In this document: positions 44,801-58,802 of the stretch, in pieces | Layout: each line of letters starts with the position of its first letter | Position numbering within the stretch: the stretch's first letter is position 1 | DNA from: Portunus trituberculatus | Lineage: Eukaryota > Arthropoda > Malacostraca > Decapoda > Portunidae | NCBI RefSeq assembly: GCF_017591435.1 | Contig: NC_059278.1 | Coordinates: 8,080,156 to 8,144,155 of the forward strand | DNA: 64,000 nucleotides | Direction of reading: 5' to 3' | Translations under genes and position numbers: made by a program | The notes under the pieces: model-generated | Database searches by the model: none | What the model was told of the DNA's origin: nothing | Seen by the model: only the letters and a program-made list of their open reading frames with translations

Positions 44801-47800
44801 AGCAGCCAATAGAAAAAAAAGTTTAGTTTAGATGATGGTTGATTCATGCACCAGATCTTAACCAAATTGATTAATGTACTACATACAATGTTGATGTGGA
44901 ATGTTGAACTAATTTTTCTTAGGTGAATAGGTTAAAGAAAGTGCTAACTGTAAAACCACAAGTACATATATATTATAGAATATTATGAAAATTAGTGTAG
45001 AAAATTAAAATATAATGATTTTATGTAACCTCACATTGCTGTTTCATTTTCAGAGCTAGAAAATTAAAATATGATAATTTTATGTAACCTTACATTGCTG
45101 TTTCATTTTCAGAGCTGAGAAGTTTTTGCAAAAGTTTTCTTGCCAGGTTAAATTTTATGTAACCTTACATTACTGTTTCATTTTCAGAGCTGAGAAATTT
45201 TTGCAAAAGTTTTCCTGCCATCAACCTGTACTATGTGAGGTGGAGCAAAGAATTAGAGATGCCTCTCAGCATCTTCACCCAGCCAATGATATAGACCAGA
45301 TACAGAACATTCTTCAGGACTTGCTTATTCAGTGTTGGGAGGACCTGCTCAAAAGACACTCCCCATCTCTCCAAACCCACACTACTTTCCAGGATCTACT
45401 GTTCAGAGCTCTGGATTAGTATGTAACAATTATTGGACTATATTTCTGTACTTTCTATGTCATTGAATTTGTCATTGTCACCAGTAATTTTCTTAGTTAT
45501 GTTCTAATTATAGGGTATGTCATATGACTAGTATTGAGAAATATACATTCTTTAGTTTATAGATACATTAGTTTTGAGAGTAATTTCAATGTTTTCTTAG
45601 TTATGTTGGTGGCCATCTGCATGAACGTCTCTGGTGGTTGGTGTGCGAGAGATGCCAAGTGGTGGATCAGTTGGTCAAAACGCGACTTTCCCACCTTCGC
45701 CTTGCTAATCTCTCAGCACTCCAGCTTGGTGTTCCCCCAAACTTCTACACTCCTTTGCCTGCTGCTGTAAGTGCTTAGCACAAATGAGACAAAGTAGAGA
45801 AGGAAGTAAAGTTACCCAGGATTTCTATCTAGTAAATAACATTAATTAATAACAAAGATGCATTGAAAATTGACACCTTGAATCATTGTTTCTTCTTGTG
45901 TTGTTTTGCCAAATATTGTTTGTTTGAAAATACATACAGCTATTCAGGATAAAATAATGGAAAATACTGACTTTTTAATTTGATGTTGTGCTAATACATG
46001 TATGGACTGAAAGTAACAGAGTAAATAAAAAGTAAAATAAGCACAGATCTATGAAAAGTGTATATGAAATAGATTGTATTATATTATAGCATGTAGATAT
46101 TTGCAAAAAAAACAGTCACTGGTAGGATACAAGTAATTTGATATTGATATATCCTTTATCCACTGATTTTTATTCCATAGAATATTGTAGAATATTGCTT
46201 AATATAGGATTTGGTCTTTGGTTGAAACTGGAATATGGTTAATCATTCTATTTCATTAAACCTAAGGAAAGAAGGTAGTTCATGTCATATTTAAAGTGAA
46301 TATTTTAAGGGATATTGTTTTCCTTGGTTTTAATACAGCACACAACCTTCACATGATTGTGTACTAGTTTCTTTGAAATGTGGGTAACTTATCACTTATT
46401 CTACATTGAAAATGGATAAAAATAGAATGAAGATGGTAGTGAAGGAGTTGGACTCTACTGATATTTCCATGCAGGTTGTGGAGATGGCCTCCATAGCTGC
46501 AGTGGAGAGTGGAGTGGGACGACTCCAGTGTGTCAACTCAACCATTGACCTGATTCAAGCTCAGGCCAAGGAAGCCAGAGTGACTTTGCACCAGTATCAG
46601 GATCAAGGTGATAAATTAAGTACAGGCAACCCCCGCTTAACGAACAGGTTATGTTCCTAAGAAAACATTTGTTGCATGAATTTTCGTTAAGCGAACCAAT
46701 TATAACTTGAAGTTCCATTGAGAGTAAACAAAGCAAGAGTGCATCATAGTACAGTAAAAGGTTTAATGAAAGTAAAAATCGTGAAGTTAAACATTTAAGC
46801 AGTTTAATTTAAGACTAAGTTATTATAATGTACACTAATGTATGTATATAAGTAACTTTATAATGTTGATGCCTGTACTAGTCAGTGAAATAGGTCTATA
46901 ATTCAATGGCTCCATTCGACATCCACTCTTGTATATTGGTACTTCATCTGCCCTCTTCCACTTCACTGGCACTTGTCCCGTTGTAATCGATGTTTTCACA
47001 ATGTCCAAGATTGGTTCCAGCAACTGCTCTTGACATTCTTTTAACATTCTACTGGACACTCCATGCCATTTACAACTTTCTCAATGTCACCCTTTGAGAC
47101 TATCACATCCTCCATTTGTTTCTCTTCAGGTAGTATGCTTCCATTGAATTCTGTTTCGTTTGTGAATATTGTGTGTGTGTGTGTGTGTGTATTTACCTAA
47201 TTGTATTTACCTAATTGTAACATACGGGAAAAGAGCTATGCTCGTGTTGTCCCGTCTCCATATCTATTAATGTCCAGCTTTTTCTTAAAATCATGAATAT
47301 TCCTTGCGTTGACCACTTCCACGTCTAAACTATTCCATGCTTCCACCCTTCTATGAGGGAAGCTATATTTTTCACATCTCTCCTATAAGTGGCCATTTTA
47401 GTTTTTCCCATGCCCTCTCGACATTCTTTCATTCCACATACACAGATCTTCCCTATCCATTTTTCCATGCCAATCATCACTCTGTATATTGCTATCAGGT
47501 CTCCCCTTTCTCTTCTGTTTTCCAGGGTCGGAAGTTGCATTCTTTTCAGTCTGTCTTCATAAGTCAAATCTCTTAAGTCAGGCACCATTTTTGTTGCAGC
47601 CCTCTGTACTTTCTCTAGTTTCCTTATGTGTTTCTTTAAGTTCGAGCCCACTGTATTGTTGCATATTCAAGCCTCGGTCTTATCATTGCAGTAATTATTT
47701 TCTTCATCATTTCTTCATCTAAATATCTGAACGCCACTCTTATGTTCCTCAATAAGTTCAATACTTCTCCAATTATTTTGTTTATATGTCTCTCTGGCGA

Positions 47801-50800
47801 TAGGTCATTGGTAATTGTCACCCCAAGGTCTTTTCTTCATGACTGGTTTTATGTCTTCATTTCCTATCTTGTACATACTCCTGATTCTTCTTTCACTCTT
47901 GCCAAACTCTATTTTCTTGCATTTTGTCGTGTTGAACTCCATTTGCCATGTACAGCTCCATTTCCATATTCTGTCCAAGTCTTCCTGGAGTAGTTCGCAA
48001 TCTTTGTCACATCTCACTTTTCTTAACAATTTTGCATCGTCTGCAAATAGGCTCACATAACTGGACACCCCATCCACCATGTCATTTATGTAGACCGCGA
48101 ACATTACTGGTGCCAACACTGATCCCTGTGGAACTCCACTCTCCACCAAGCCCCATTCTGATGGTCTGTCCTTAATTATTGTTCTCATTTCTCTTCCTAC
48201 CAAAAGTCTTCCATCCATTTTAGTAAACTGCCATGCACTCCTCCTACCATTTCAAGTTTCCAGATCAGTCTCCGTGTGGTACCTTATCAAAGGCCTTTTT
48301 AAATCCAGATATATTCCATCAGCCCAACCATCTCTTTCCTGTATTACATCTATCACCCTCGAATAGTAACATATCAGGTTTGTCGTGCATGAACGCCCTT
48401 TTCTAAAACCAAATTGACACTCACAAAGTATGTCATTTTTCTCCAAGAAGTCTGTCCATCTATTCTTCACCACCCTCTCACACATCTTAGCTACCACACT
48501 TGTAAGTGACACTGGTCTATAGTTCAATGGGTCTCTCTTGTTACCTGATTTATAGATTGGGACAATGTTAGCTCTTTTCCAGTCTTGGGGCACTACACCT
48601 TCCCTTAATGAGGCATCAATTACTTCACAAACTTTTTCTGCCAGTTGCTCCTGCATTCTCTTAAAATCCATCCTGATACCCCATCAGGTCCCACAGCTTT
48701 TCTCACTTCTAAACTCCCCATCATATTCTTGATCTCCTCCACAGTTACTTGAAACTCCTTCATAATCCCTTTCTGTTCCATTACCAGTGGTTTGTCAAAA
48801 GCAGTCTCCTTTGTGAATACCTTCCGAAAGCATCCATTCATAGCCTCTGCCATTTCCTGGGATCTTCACTGCATACTCCATTTACTTCTAAACTTTCAAT
48901 ACTTTCTCTATTTTTGATGTTGTTGTTCACATGTCTGTAAAAAGCCTTGGTTGGTCTTTACATTTATCAATTATATCCTTTTCTTGTTTCTTTCTTTCTT
49001 CTCTTCTAATCAACACATATTCATTTCTTGCTCTTTTGTAACTTTCCCACTGCTTAATCCGTCTTTTCCTTCTCCACCTCTTCCATGCATCCTCTTTTCT
49101 TGTTCTAGCCTTTTCACATCTATCGTTAAACCAGTCCTGCTTTCCAACTTCTCTATGTTGTCTTATTGGTACAAATTTTTCTCACCTTCTTTGTATATTT
49201 TTATAAATTCCTTCCACTTTTCATTTGCTCCTTAGCACTCTTGAATTTCATCCAATTTGTCTCTTGAAAGAATTTCTTTAGGTTTCCAAAATCTGTCTTG
49301 GCATAATTCCATCTTCCCACTTTATATTCTTCATTTCTTCTAGATTTCTCTTCATCTATCACCTTGAACTCCAAAACTGCATGATCACTCTTTGCTAAAG
49401 GGCACTCCACCCTCATCTCCTCAATGACCATTGGCTCTGTACTAAAGACCAAGTCCAGTCTTGACGATGCTCCCTCTCCTCCAAACCTAGTATCTTCTTT
49501 GACCCACTGAGTTAACACATTTTCCATTGCCAGTGTCAATAGTGTATTTCCCATGTTGTCTCTGATCCTTCCATTGACCAGTCCTCCCAACACACCTCTT
49601 TACAATTAAAATCTCCCATCATTATAGTTCGTTCACAGCCACCCAACATTTCTTCCAGACATGTTCCTGTATCACTTATCATTTCTTCATATTCCTGTAC
49701 TGACCATGCATTTGTCTTAGGTGGTACGTACACCACTATGTAGTGCCTCTTTTTCCTTCATTAGTTTCTGCTCTGATCTTTAGCACTTCTGCCTTTCCCA
49801 TACCTTCTTTCACTTGATCCACCTTTATATCTTTTTTAACCAGCAACATCACTCCTCCTCCCATCTTACCTACTCTATTTCTTTTCCAAACATTATATTT
49901 CCCTTCTCCAACCATCATCAGGTCTTCTCCTTCTCTCAGTTTTGTTTCAGTAAGACCCACAATATCTGGGTTCTTGTCCCTCAAGTAATCGTTGAGTTCT
50001 AAAATCCCGATATCACTCCATTTATGTTGGAATACATTACATTCCGCTCATACATAAGTTTCTTTAGTCCTTTCTTGCTGTACTTTTCTGGGTTATGAAC
50101 CACTTCCTCAGTCTCATATCCAAGATTCTCCAGAAAAACTCTTTCTTCTCCTCTTCTGTCCTCTCTTCATTTTTTTCAAAGCCTCCTTTCTCAACTCATT
50201 TAACATTTCTCTTTCCTTTTCACCGAGATCTCTTCTCAACCAAATCTTCCTTGTTGTTTCCTGCTGGGCTAGCCTCCATGACTTCTCCACCAATTCATCT
50301 ACATCCTTTTGTGACTTAAGTTTGATTCTTATTGGCCTCATACCTTCTCTTGTGAACTTTCCAATTCTATGGAAGTCCTCTATTTCTTGTACTAGGTCTT
50401 TTCCTCCTCCTGCACCACATTAATGATATTATTTATCACCTTTTTATGTTTTCTCTCTCTCCATTTTACTCGGTGTCTTATCCTCCTCCACACCAAATAT
50501 CACCACACATCTCTTTTTGTCTACAGTTTCCCTCACCAATGTCTCATTTGATTTAATAACCTTCACCACTTTCTCAGCAATCTTCTCTTCTATGATCTGT
50601 TGATCTATAATTTCAGCAAGGCCCAAAGTTTTCTCCCAGACTCTTTGATTTCCTTTTCCAGACTTGCAACTTTGTAATTTACCTCCTTTCTTTCCACTTC
50701 CTGACTTTTTTCCATTCAGCCTGCTTCTCCATCACTTTTCCTAGAGATTCTCCACATTTTTCGCAATTCACTTTAATTAGCTTAACTTCCTCTTTCAGTG

Positions 50801-53800
50801 CTTCATTTTCCTTCTTCATATCGGCACACTCTTTCATTACATTGTCATAACTCGTTTCCAGGCCCTCATACTTTTCAAACAGTTTTCAATTTTACCTTCC
50901 AACTCCAGAATTTTCTTCACATAAGTGCTCTTCTCCATTATTCCTTGAAATCCTGTGAAGTCTGATTCATCTTTCGAGTTCACGGCCGCCATGTTGCGCA
51001 GATGTAAACAAACCAGCTGATGGCTCAAACGCAGGCTACAGTTTATATTTACCTTCCCTGGACATTATTTTGCTAATCAACAGTTAACATGACTATATGG
51101 AGACGGGACAAACATTACCAGCTCCTTTCCCACCTTGGTTACTCTTAGGCAATGGTAACTGTAGAATTAGAGATGATTGCTCTGGAGCTCAGCGACCACA
51201 TCCGCCATCGACGATGTCCCGTGTGTGTGTGTGTGTGTGTAATTCACCTCACCTCGGTCGCCTGCTGGTCACTCAGCCAGTCTTCCCCATTATGGAGCAA
51301 GCTCAGAGCTCGTAGACCAATCTTTGGGTAGGACTGAGACCACAACACATTCCACACACCGGGAAAGCGAGGCCACAACCCCTCGAGTTACATCCTGAAC
51401 CTATTTACTGCTAGGTGAACATGGGCCACACATTAAGAGGCTTGCCCATTTGCCTCGCCGCCCCGGGACTCGAACCCAGCCCTCTTGATTGTGAGTCGAG
51501 CGTGCTAACTGCTACACTATGCGGTGTGTGTGTATTTACCTAGTTGTATTTACCTAGTTGTAGTTTTACAGGGCCTGGGCTTTATGATCGTGTGGCCCCG
51601 TCTCCATATCTACACTTATCCAATCTTACTTTAAAAGTATGCACACTTGTTGCAGACACTACTTCTTCATTCAAACTGTTCCATGTCTCAATACATCTTT
51701 GCGGGAAACTATACTTTTTAATATCTCTTACACATCTTCCCTTCCTCAGCTTCTTGTGGGAAACTATACTTTTTAATATCTCTTACACATCTTCCCTTCC
51801 TCAGCTTCTTACTATGCGTGTGTGTGTGTATTTACCTAGTTGTATTTACCTAGTTGTAGTTTTACAGGGCCTGGGCTTTATGCTCGTGTGGCCCAGTCTC
51901 CATATCTACACTTATCCAATCTTACTTTAAAAGTATGCACACTCGTTGCAGACACTACTTCTTCATTTAAACTGTTCCACGTCTCAATACATCTTTGCGG
52001 GAAACTATATTTTTTTAACATCTCTCAGACATCTTCCCTTTCTCAGCTTTTTACTATGCGATCTTGTGCTTTGAATGTCATATTCTTCTATCAGGATCAG
52101 TTTCTCATTATCCACTTGGTCCATTCCGTTGATCAATTTATAAACTTGTATCAGATCTCCTCTCTCCCTTCTTTGTTCCAGGGTTGGTAGATTCACAGCC
52201 TTTAGTCTCTCCTCATATGTCATCCCTTCAAATTCTGGAACCATTCTTGTAGCCATTTTTTGTAGTCTCTCCAACTTCCTTATGTGTTTCTTTTTATGAA
52301 GGGTCCACACTACTCCTGCATATTCCAATCTGGGTCTTATTATAGTACTTATCAATTTCTTCATAATTTCTGTGTCCATGTAGTGAAATACTACTCCAAT
52401 ATTCCTTAGCAAATTATATGTCTCTCTAAAAATTCTATCAATATGGCTTACCGGTTGATTGTTTTCTTCCATCGTCACTCCTAAGTCCTTTTCCTTTTTT
52501 ACTTTCTTCATTTCTACTCCATCTCCCATCTTATAGATTCCCACGGGTCATCTTTTACTCTTTCCCATTTCCATGACATGGCTTTTGTCCACATTGAATT
52601 CCATTTCCCACTTTTTACTCCATTCCCAGATCTTATTTAGGTCTTCTTTTAGTATTTCACAATCCTCTTTTTGCTTTATAACTCTGCACAGTTTTGTATC
52701 ATCTGCAAACAGATTTATGTAGCTGTTCACTCCTTCTGGCATGTCATTAATATAGATGAGGAAAAGTATTGGTGCCAATACTGATCCCTGTGGCACTCCG
52801 TGTGTGTGTATTTACCTAGTTGTAGTTTTACAGGGCCTAGGCTTTATGCTCGTGTGGCCCCGTCTCCATATCTACACTTATCCAATCTTACTTTAAAAGT
52901 GTGCACACTCATTGCAGACACTACTTCTTCATTGAAACTGTTCCACGTCTCAATACATCTTTGCGGGAAACTATATTTTTTAACATCTCTCAGATATCTT
53001 CTTTTCTCAGCTTTTTACTATGTGATCTTGTGCTTCGGATGTCATATTCTTCTCTCAGGATCAGTTTCTCATTATCCACTTGGTTGATCAATTTATAAAC
53101 TTGTATCAGATCTCCTCTCTCCCTTCTTTGTTCCAGGGTTGGTAGATCCATAGCCTTTAGTCTCTCCTCATATATCATTCCTTCAAATTCTGGAACCATT
53201 CTTGTAGCCATTTTTTGTAGTCTCTCCAGCTTCCTTATGTGTTTCTTTTTATGAGGGGTCCACACTACTCCTGCATATTCCAATCTGGGTCTTATTATAG
53301 TGCTTATCAATTTCTTCATAATTTCTTTGTCCATGTAGTGAAATGCTACTCCAATATTCCTTAGCAAATTATATGTTTCTCTAAAAATTCTATCAATATG
53401 GCTTACTGGTTGATTGTTTTCTTCCATCGTCACTCCTAAGTCCTTTTCCTTTTTAACTTTCTCCAGTTCTAGTCCATCTCCCATGTTATAGATTCCCATG
53501 GGTTGTCTTTCACTCTTTCCCATTTCCTTGACATGGCTTTTGTTCACATTGAATTCCATTTCCCACTTTTTACTCCATTCCCAGATCTTATTTAGGTCCT
53601 CTTGCAGTATTTCACAATCCTCTTTTTGCTTTATAACTCTGCACAGTTTTGTATCATCTGCAAACAGATTTATGTAGCTGTTCACACCTTCTGGCATGTC
53701 GTTAATATAAATGAGGAAAAGTATTGGTGCCAATACTGACCCCTGTGACACTCCACTTTCTACTGCTCTCCACTTTTGACTTCATATCTTTAACTACCGT

Positions 53801-56800
53801 CCTTATTTCTCTCCCCTTCAAATAATTTTCTATCCATCTCAATGTGCTTCCTTTTAAGCCATCCTTCTCTAACTTCCATAGTAATCTTGCATGTGGCACT
53901 TTGTCAAATGCCTCTTTAAAATCCAAATAAATACAGTCAACCCATCCCTTTCTCTCTTGTACTCTGTCAACTATTCTAGAATAGAAACTCAATAAATTAG
54001 TTATACACGACCGTCTTTTTCTAAAACCCAATTGGCTATTTGATATTAATTTGTTGTCTTCAAGAAACTCGATCCATTGTTTCTTTATTATTCTTTCACA
54101 CATCTTGCATATTACACTAGTTAGTGATACCGGTCTGTAATTTAAAGGTTCTTCCTTCCTTCTGCTCTTATATATGGGAACCACCTCAGCTCTTTTCCAT
54201 TCTACTGGTACTGTTCCATTTTCTATTGAGCATTTTATGATGTATATAGGACTTGCTAGTTCTTCCCTACATTCTTTCTGTATTCTGCCTGAGACTTCAT
54301 CTGGTCCCATTGCCTTCTCTTCATCCAGTTCCTTCATTAACTCTTTTATTTCAAGCTTGGTTACTTTAATCTCTTTCATATAGATTGTCTCTCTATTACC
54401 CTGTGGCCTTTCAAATTTGGATTCCTTAGTAAAGACCTCCTAGAATTTATTATTTAATAGTTCTGCCATACTTTTTGGGTCTTCCACCATCCCGTTCTCT
54501 CCTTTTAACCTTTCTATTGTTTTCTTTGCCTAATTTTTCCATTTATGAATCTATAGAACAATTTTGGTTGCTCCTTACATTTTTCGACAATATCCTTTTC
54601 GAAGTTCTTTTCCTCTTCCTTTCTCACCTTAACATATTCATTTCTCGCTGCCTTGAAGTTTTCCTTATTTGGTGGATTTCTATTTCTCATCCACCTTTTC
54701 CATGCTCCATCTCTTTTCTCCTTTGCCCTAGCACACCTTGCATTAAACCAATCTTTCTTTCCTTCTTCTTTAGGACTATATTTCGGGACATATTCCCTGA
54801 CTCCTGTTTTGTATATTTCCAAAAATAAGTTATGTTTCTCTTGCATCGTCTCTGAGTTTTCCATCTCCTCCCAGTTTACGTTTTTAAAATAGTTCTTGAG
54901 ATTCTCAATATCAGCCTTTCTGTAATTTAATCAGTGTCCTTTGTATGAATCGTCTCTATCTTCCTTTCCCTCTTCTATATCTATTTCTAATATTACATGG
55001 TCACTCTTTCCCAATGGGCACTTATATCTTATATCATCATTCATTTGTATACCCCTTGTAAAAACTAGGTCCAATCTCGCCGGCTCGTCATTTCCTCTGA
55101 ATCTTGTGCATTCCTTTACTCTCTGGTCCATCATATTGTCTATCATTAGGTTCAAGAATCTTTCTCCCCAGGCTTCTTCTCCCATACCACTTTCATAATT
55201 TTCCCAGTCCACTTCTTTACAGTTGAAATCTCCTAATATCACCTTTCTCCTTTCTTTAACGATTCTCGTTAGACTTCTTATTGTGTCATCTATCATGTCT
55301 TTATATTCTTGATTGGTCCATGAATTTGTTTTTGGTGGCACATATGTTACAATGATTGTTAACTCTTTTTTATTAATATGCATCTTAACATACAATACTT
55401 CTGCTTTTCCTTCCCCACATTCCACTTGGTTTATCACTATCTCCTTCCTTAACATAATCATGACTCCTCCTCCTCCTTTACCCACTCTGTCTCTTCTCCA
55501 TACATTATACCTATTATCCAAGTCTATTTTGATTGCTTTATTTAGTTTTGTTTCAGCCAGGCATACAATATCTGGATTTTCTTTATTTATGTAATCTCTT
55601 AATTCTAATTTACTTGATAAAACCCCATCTATGTTCGTATACATCATTTTTAGTCTTTTGCCTTTATCTTTTTAGTTAAACTTGTTCCACTTTTGTCTCT
55701 TCCTTCTTGTTTATATACCATTTCCTTATCCTGTCTCCTAGAATTCTCCAAAAGAATGCCTTTTTTTCCTCTTCTGATCTTTCATTATTCTTTTCCCTTA
55801 CTGCTGCTGCCAGTTCATTGAATCTCTTCCTTTCTTCCTCATTTCTATTTTTCTTTATATAGATATCCTTGCAGCCTTCTGTTTCTCTAAGTTTTGTTGT
55901 TCTATATAATATTTCTTCTGTTGCTGCTTGTGATTTTAGTAGTATTTTAATTGGTCTCATTTTTCCTTCTTGATATGGTCCCATTCTGTTTATTTCTTCT
56001 ACTTCCTCTTCCAAGTTCTGCCTATCTTCGTCGTTTAGATTCTTCAGTAGGTCTTTGACTGATTTTATATCCTCTTTTTCTGTTTTTGGTCTATATTTTA
56101 TATTTTTTTCTTTTATTCCAAATACGACTACACTCTTCTTTTTTTCTGCAATTTCTCTAACTAGATTTTCTTTTGTCTTGAGGACTCCTATCATTTTGTT
56201 TGTCATATTTTCTTCTTTTTCTTTCAGTTGTTCTTGAATCACCTGAAAATCAGCCTTATCTTTCTTATCTTGGACTCTCCATGCTTGTACTTCTTTTTTA
56301 ATCACGTTCTGTACTCTTTCCTCTTCCTTGTTTACTAGATCTTTCAGCTACTCTTTTTCTTTCTCGGCTTTACCGAGTCCTTCTTCCATCTGCTTTTTGT
56401 AGTTAGCTACTTCCTTTTTTAGTTCTTCATTTTCCGCTCTTAGCCTGTGTAATTCACCTCGGTCATCTGCTGGTCACCCAGCCAGTCTTCCCCATTACGG
56501 AGCGAGCTCAGAGCTCATAGACCATCTTTTAGGACTGAGACCACAACATACTCCACACACCAAAGCGAGGCCACAATCTTACATCCCTACCTATTTACTG
56601 CTAGGTGAACATCCACATTAAGAGGCTTGCCCATTTGCCTTGCCCACTCGAACCCGGCCTCTCGATTGAGTCGGCGTCAACCACTACACTACGATGTGTG
56701 TGTGTAATTCACTGTTTGATCTGCTGCAGTCTTCTGACGAGACAGCCAGACGTTACCCTCAAACGAGCTCAGAGCTCATTATTTCCGATCTTCGGATAGG

Positions 56801-58721
56801 TCTGAGACCAGGCACATGCCACACAACAACAAGGTCAAAACTCCTCGATTTACATCCTACCTACTCACTGCTAGGTGAACACTACGTGAAAGGAGACACA
56901 CCCAAATATCTCCACCGGCCGAATCAAACCCCGGTCCTCTGGCTTGTGAAGCCAGTGCTCTAACCACTGAGCTACCGGGCCGTGTGTGTGTGTGTGTATG
57001 TGTATTTACCTATTTGTGTATTACAGGGCCCAAGCTAAGCTCTCTGTGTCCTGTCTCCTTGTCCATTCCTGTCATATCTCTTTCATCTGATTGACACACA
57101 CCGCATCAACGACATGACTGCTCAGTTTATTCCACTTATCAATGCTACGATGCGGGAAACTGTATTTTCTCACGTCATTTAGACAGATGTCCTTTATTAG
57201 CTTTTTTCCATGTCCTCGGAGATAATTACTTGTGGTCACCTTTATCAACTCTCTATCCAGTATGTCAATCTTGTTCACCAATTTATACATAGTTATCATG
57301 TCTCCTCTTGTTCTTCTCTCTTCTAATGTGGTCAGCCCCAGCTTCTTCAGTCTTTCCTCATAGTCTAACTCCCTGAGTCCTGGTACCATCCTTGTTGCCA
57401 GCCTTTGTACCCTTTCTACCTTCTTTACATTTTTCTTCATATGCAGTGACCAGACACATGCTGCATATTCTAGCTGGGGTCTTATTAAGGTGCATAATAT
57501 CTTCTACATCATCCTTCATCTAGGTAGTGGAATGCAAGGCCAATATTTTGAAGCATGTTGTATGTTTTCCCAAAAATCTTGTTAATGTGTTTCTCCGGTG
57601 ACAAAGTGTTTTGCACAGTTACTCCTAAGTCTTTCTCCTCATTGGTCTCTTTAATTTTCTCATCATCCAGTTTGTAATCCCAGTTTGATCTGTATCTACT
57701 TCTTCCCATTTTCATAACATGGGTCTTGTCTATATTAAATTCCATCTGTCACTCTTTACTCCACTCATATATTTTATCAAGATCTTCCTGTAACTTGTTA
57801 CAATCTTCCACATTCTTTACTCTCCTCATAATTTTAGTATCGTCTGCAAACATGTTCATATAACTGTCAATTCCTACTGGCATATCATTAACATAAATAA
57901 AAAACATGATGGGACCCAGCACTGACCCTTGTGGAACTCCACTGGTTACCTTCTTCCACTCGGACTTCTTTCCTCTCACCACTGTTCTCATTTCTCTTCC
58001 CATTAAGTAATTTTCCATCCATTTTGCTAGTTTATCATTTACGCCTCCAGTCATCTTTAGTTTCCACATCAGTCTATTGTGTGGTACTTTATCAAAGGCC
58101 TTTCTCAAGTCCAGGTAGATAGCATCCACCCATCCCTCTCTGTGTTGCAGTATGTCAGTCACTCTTGAATAAAAACATAATAAATTGGATACACACAATC
58201 TTCCTTTTCTGAAACCAAACTGCCTTTCACTCAGAATGTTTTCACTTTCTAGATACTCACTCCACTTAGCTTTAATTACTTCTTCACATACCTTGCACAA
58301 TATACTAGTCAACGATGGTTCCATTGGTATTCAGCCATGCATTCAGCCCAAATTCAGCCCACAATTCAGCCCACACATTCAGCCCACAATTCAGCCCACA
58401 TTCAGCCCACGCGAATTCAGCCCACACGGATTCAACCCATGGAATTCAGCCCACAATTCAGCCCACATTCAGTCCACATTCAGCCCACATTCAGCCCACA
58501 CATTCAGCCCACACTTAACTCACGGGCCCACACTGTTGAGTTGAATATTTAATTGACATGGAACCCTTAGAAATATGACCATTTCTACTGAATGGATTTT
58601 AGAAAAGAAAAGTAAATAACTTAAAGCAATATTATTCTTTAACTATTCATTATTTTTACAGTAGTTAGTGCTCTATTCACAACCCAGCTTGCACCACAGG
58701 AGGTTGAGCACCATAGCAAGC

Positions 58722-58802
<81 letters not shown>

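Noticed and set aside
54174..56237. Plus-strand open frames over LINE A4
   Set aside because: Reverse-strand shadows of ORF1/ORF2; only the minus strand shows endonuclease and RT motifs.
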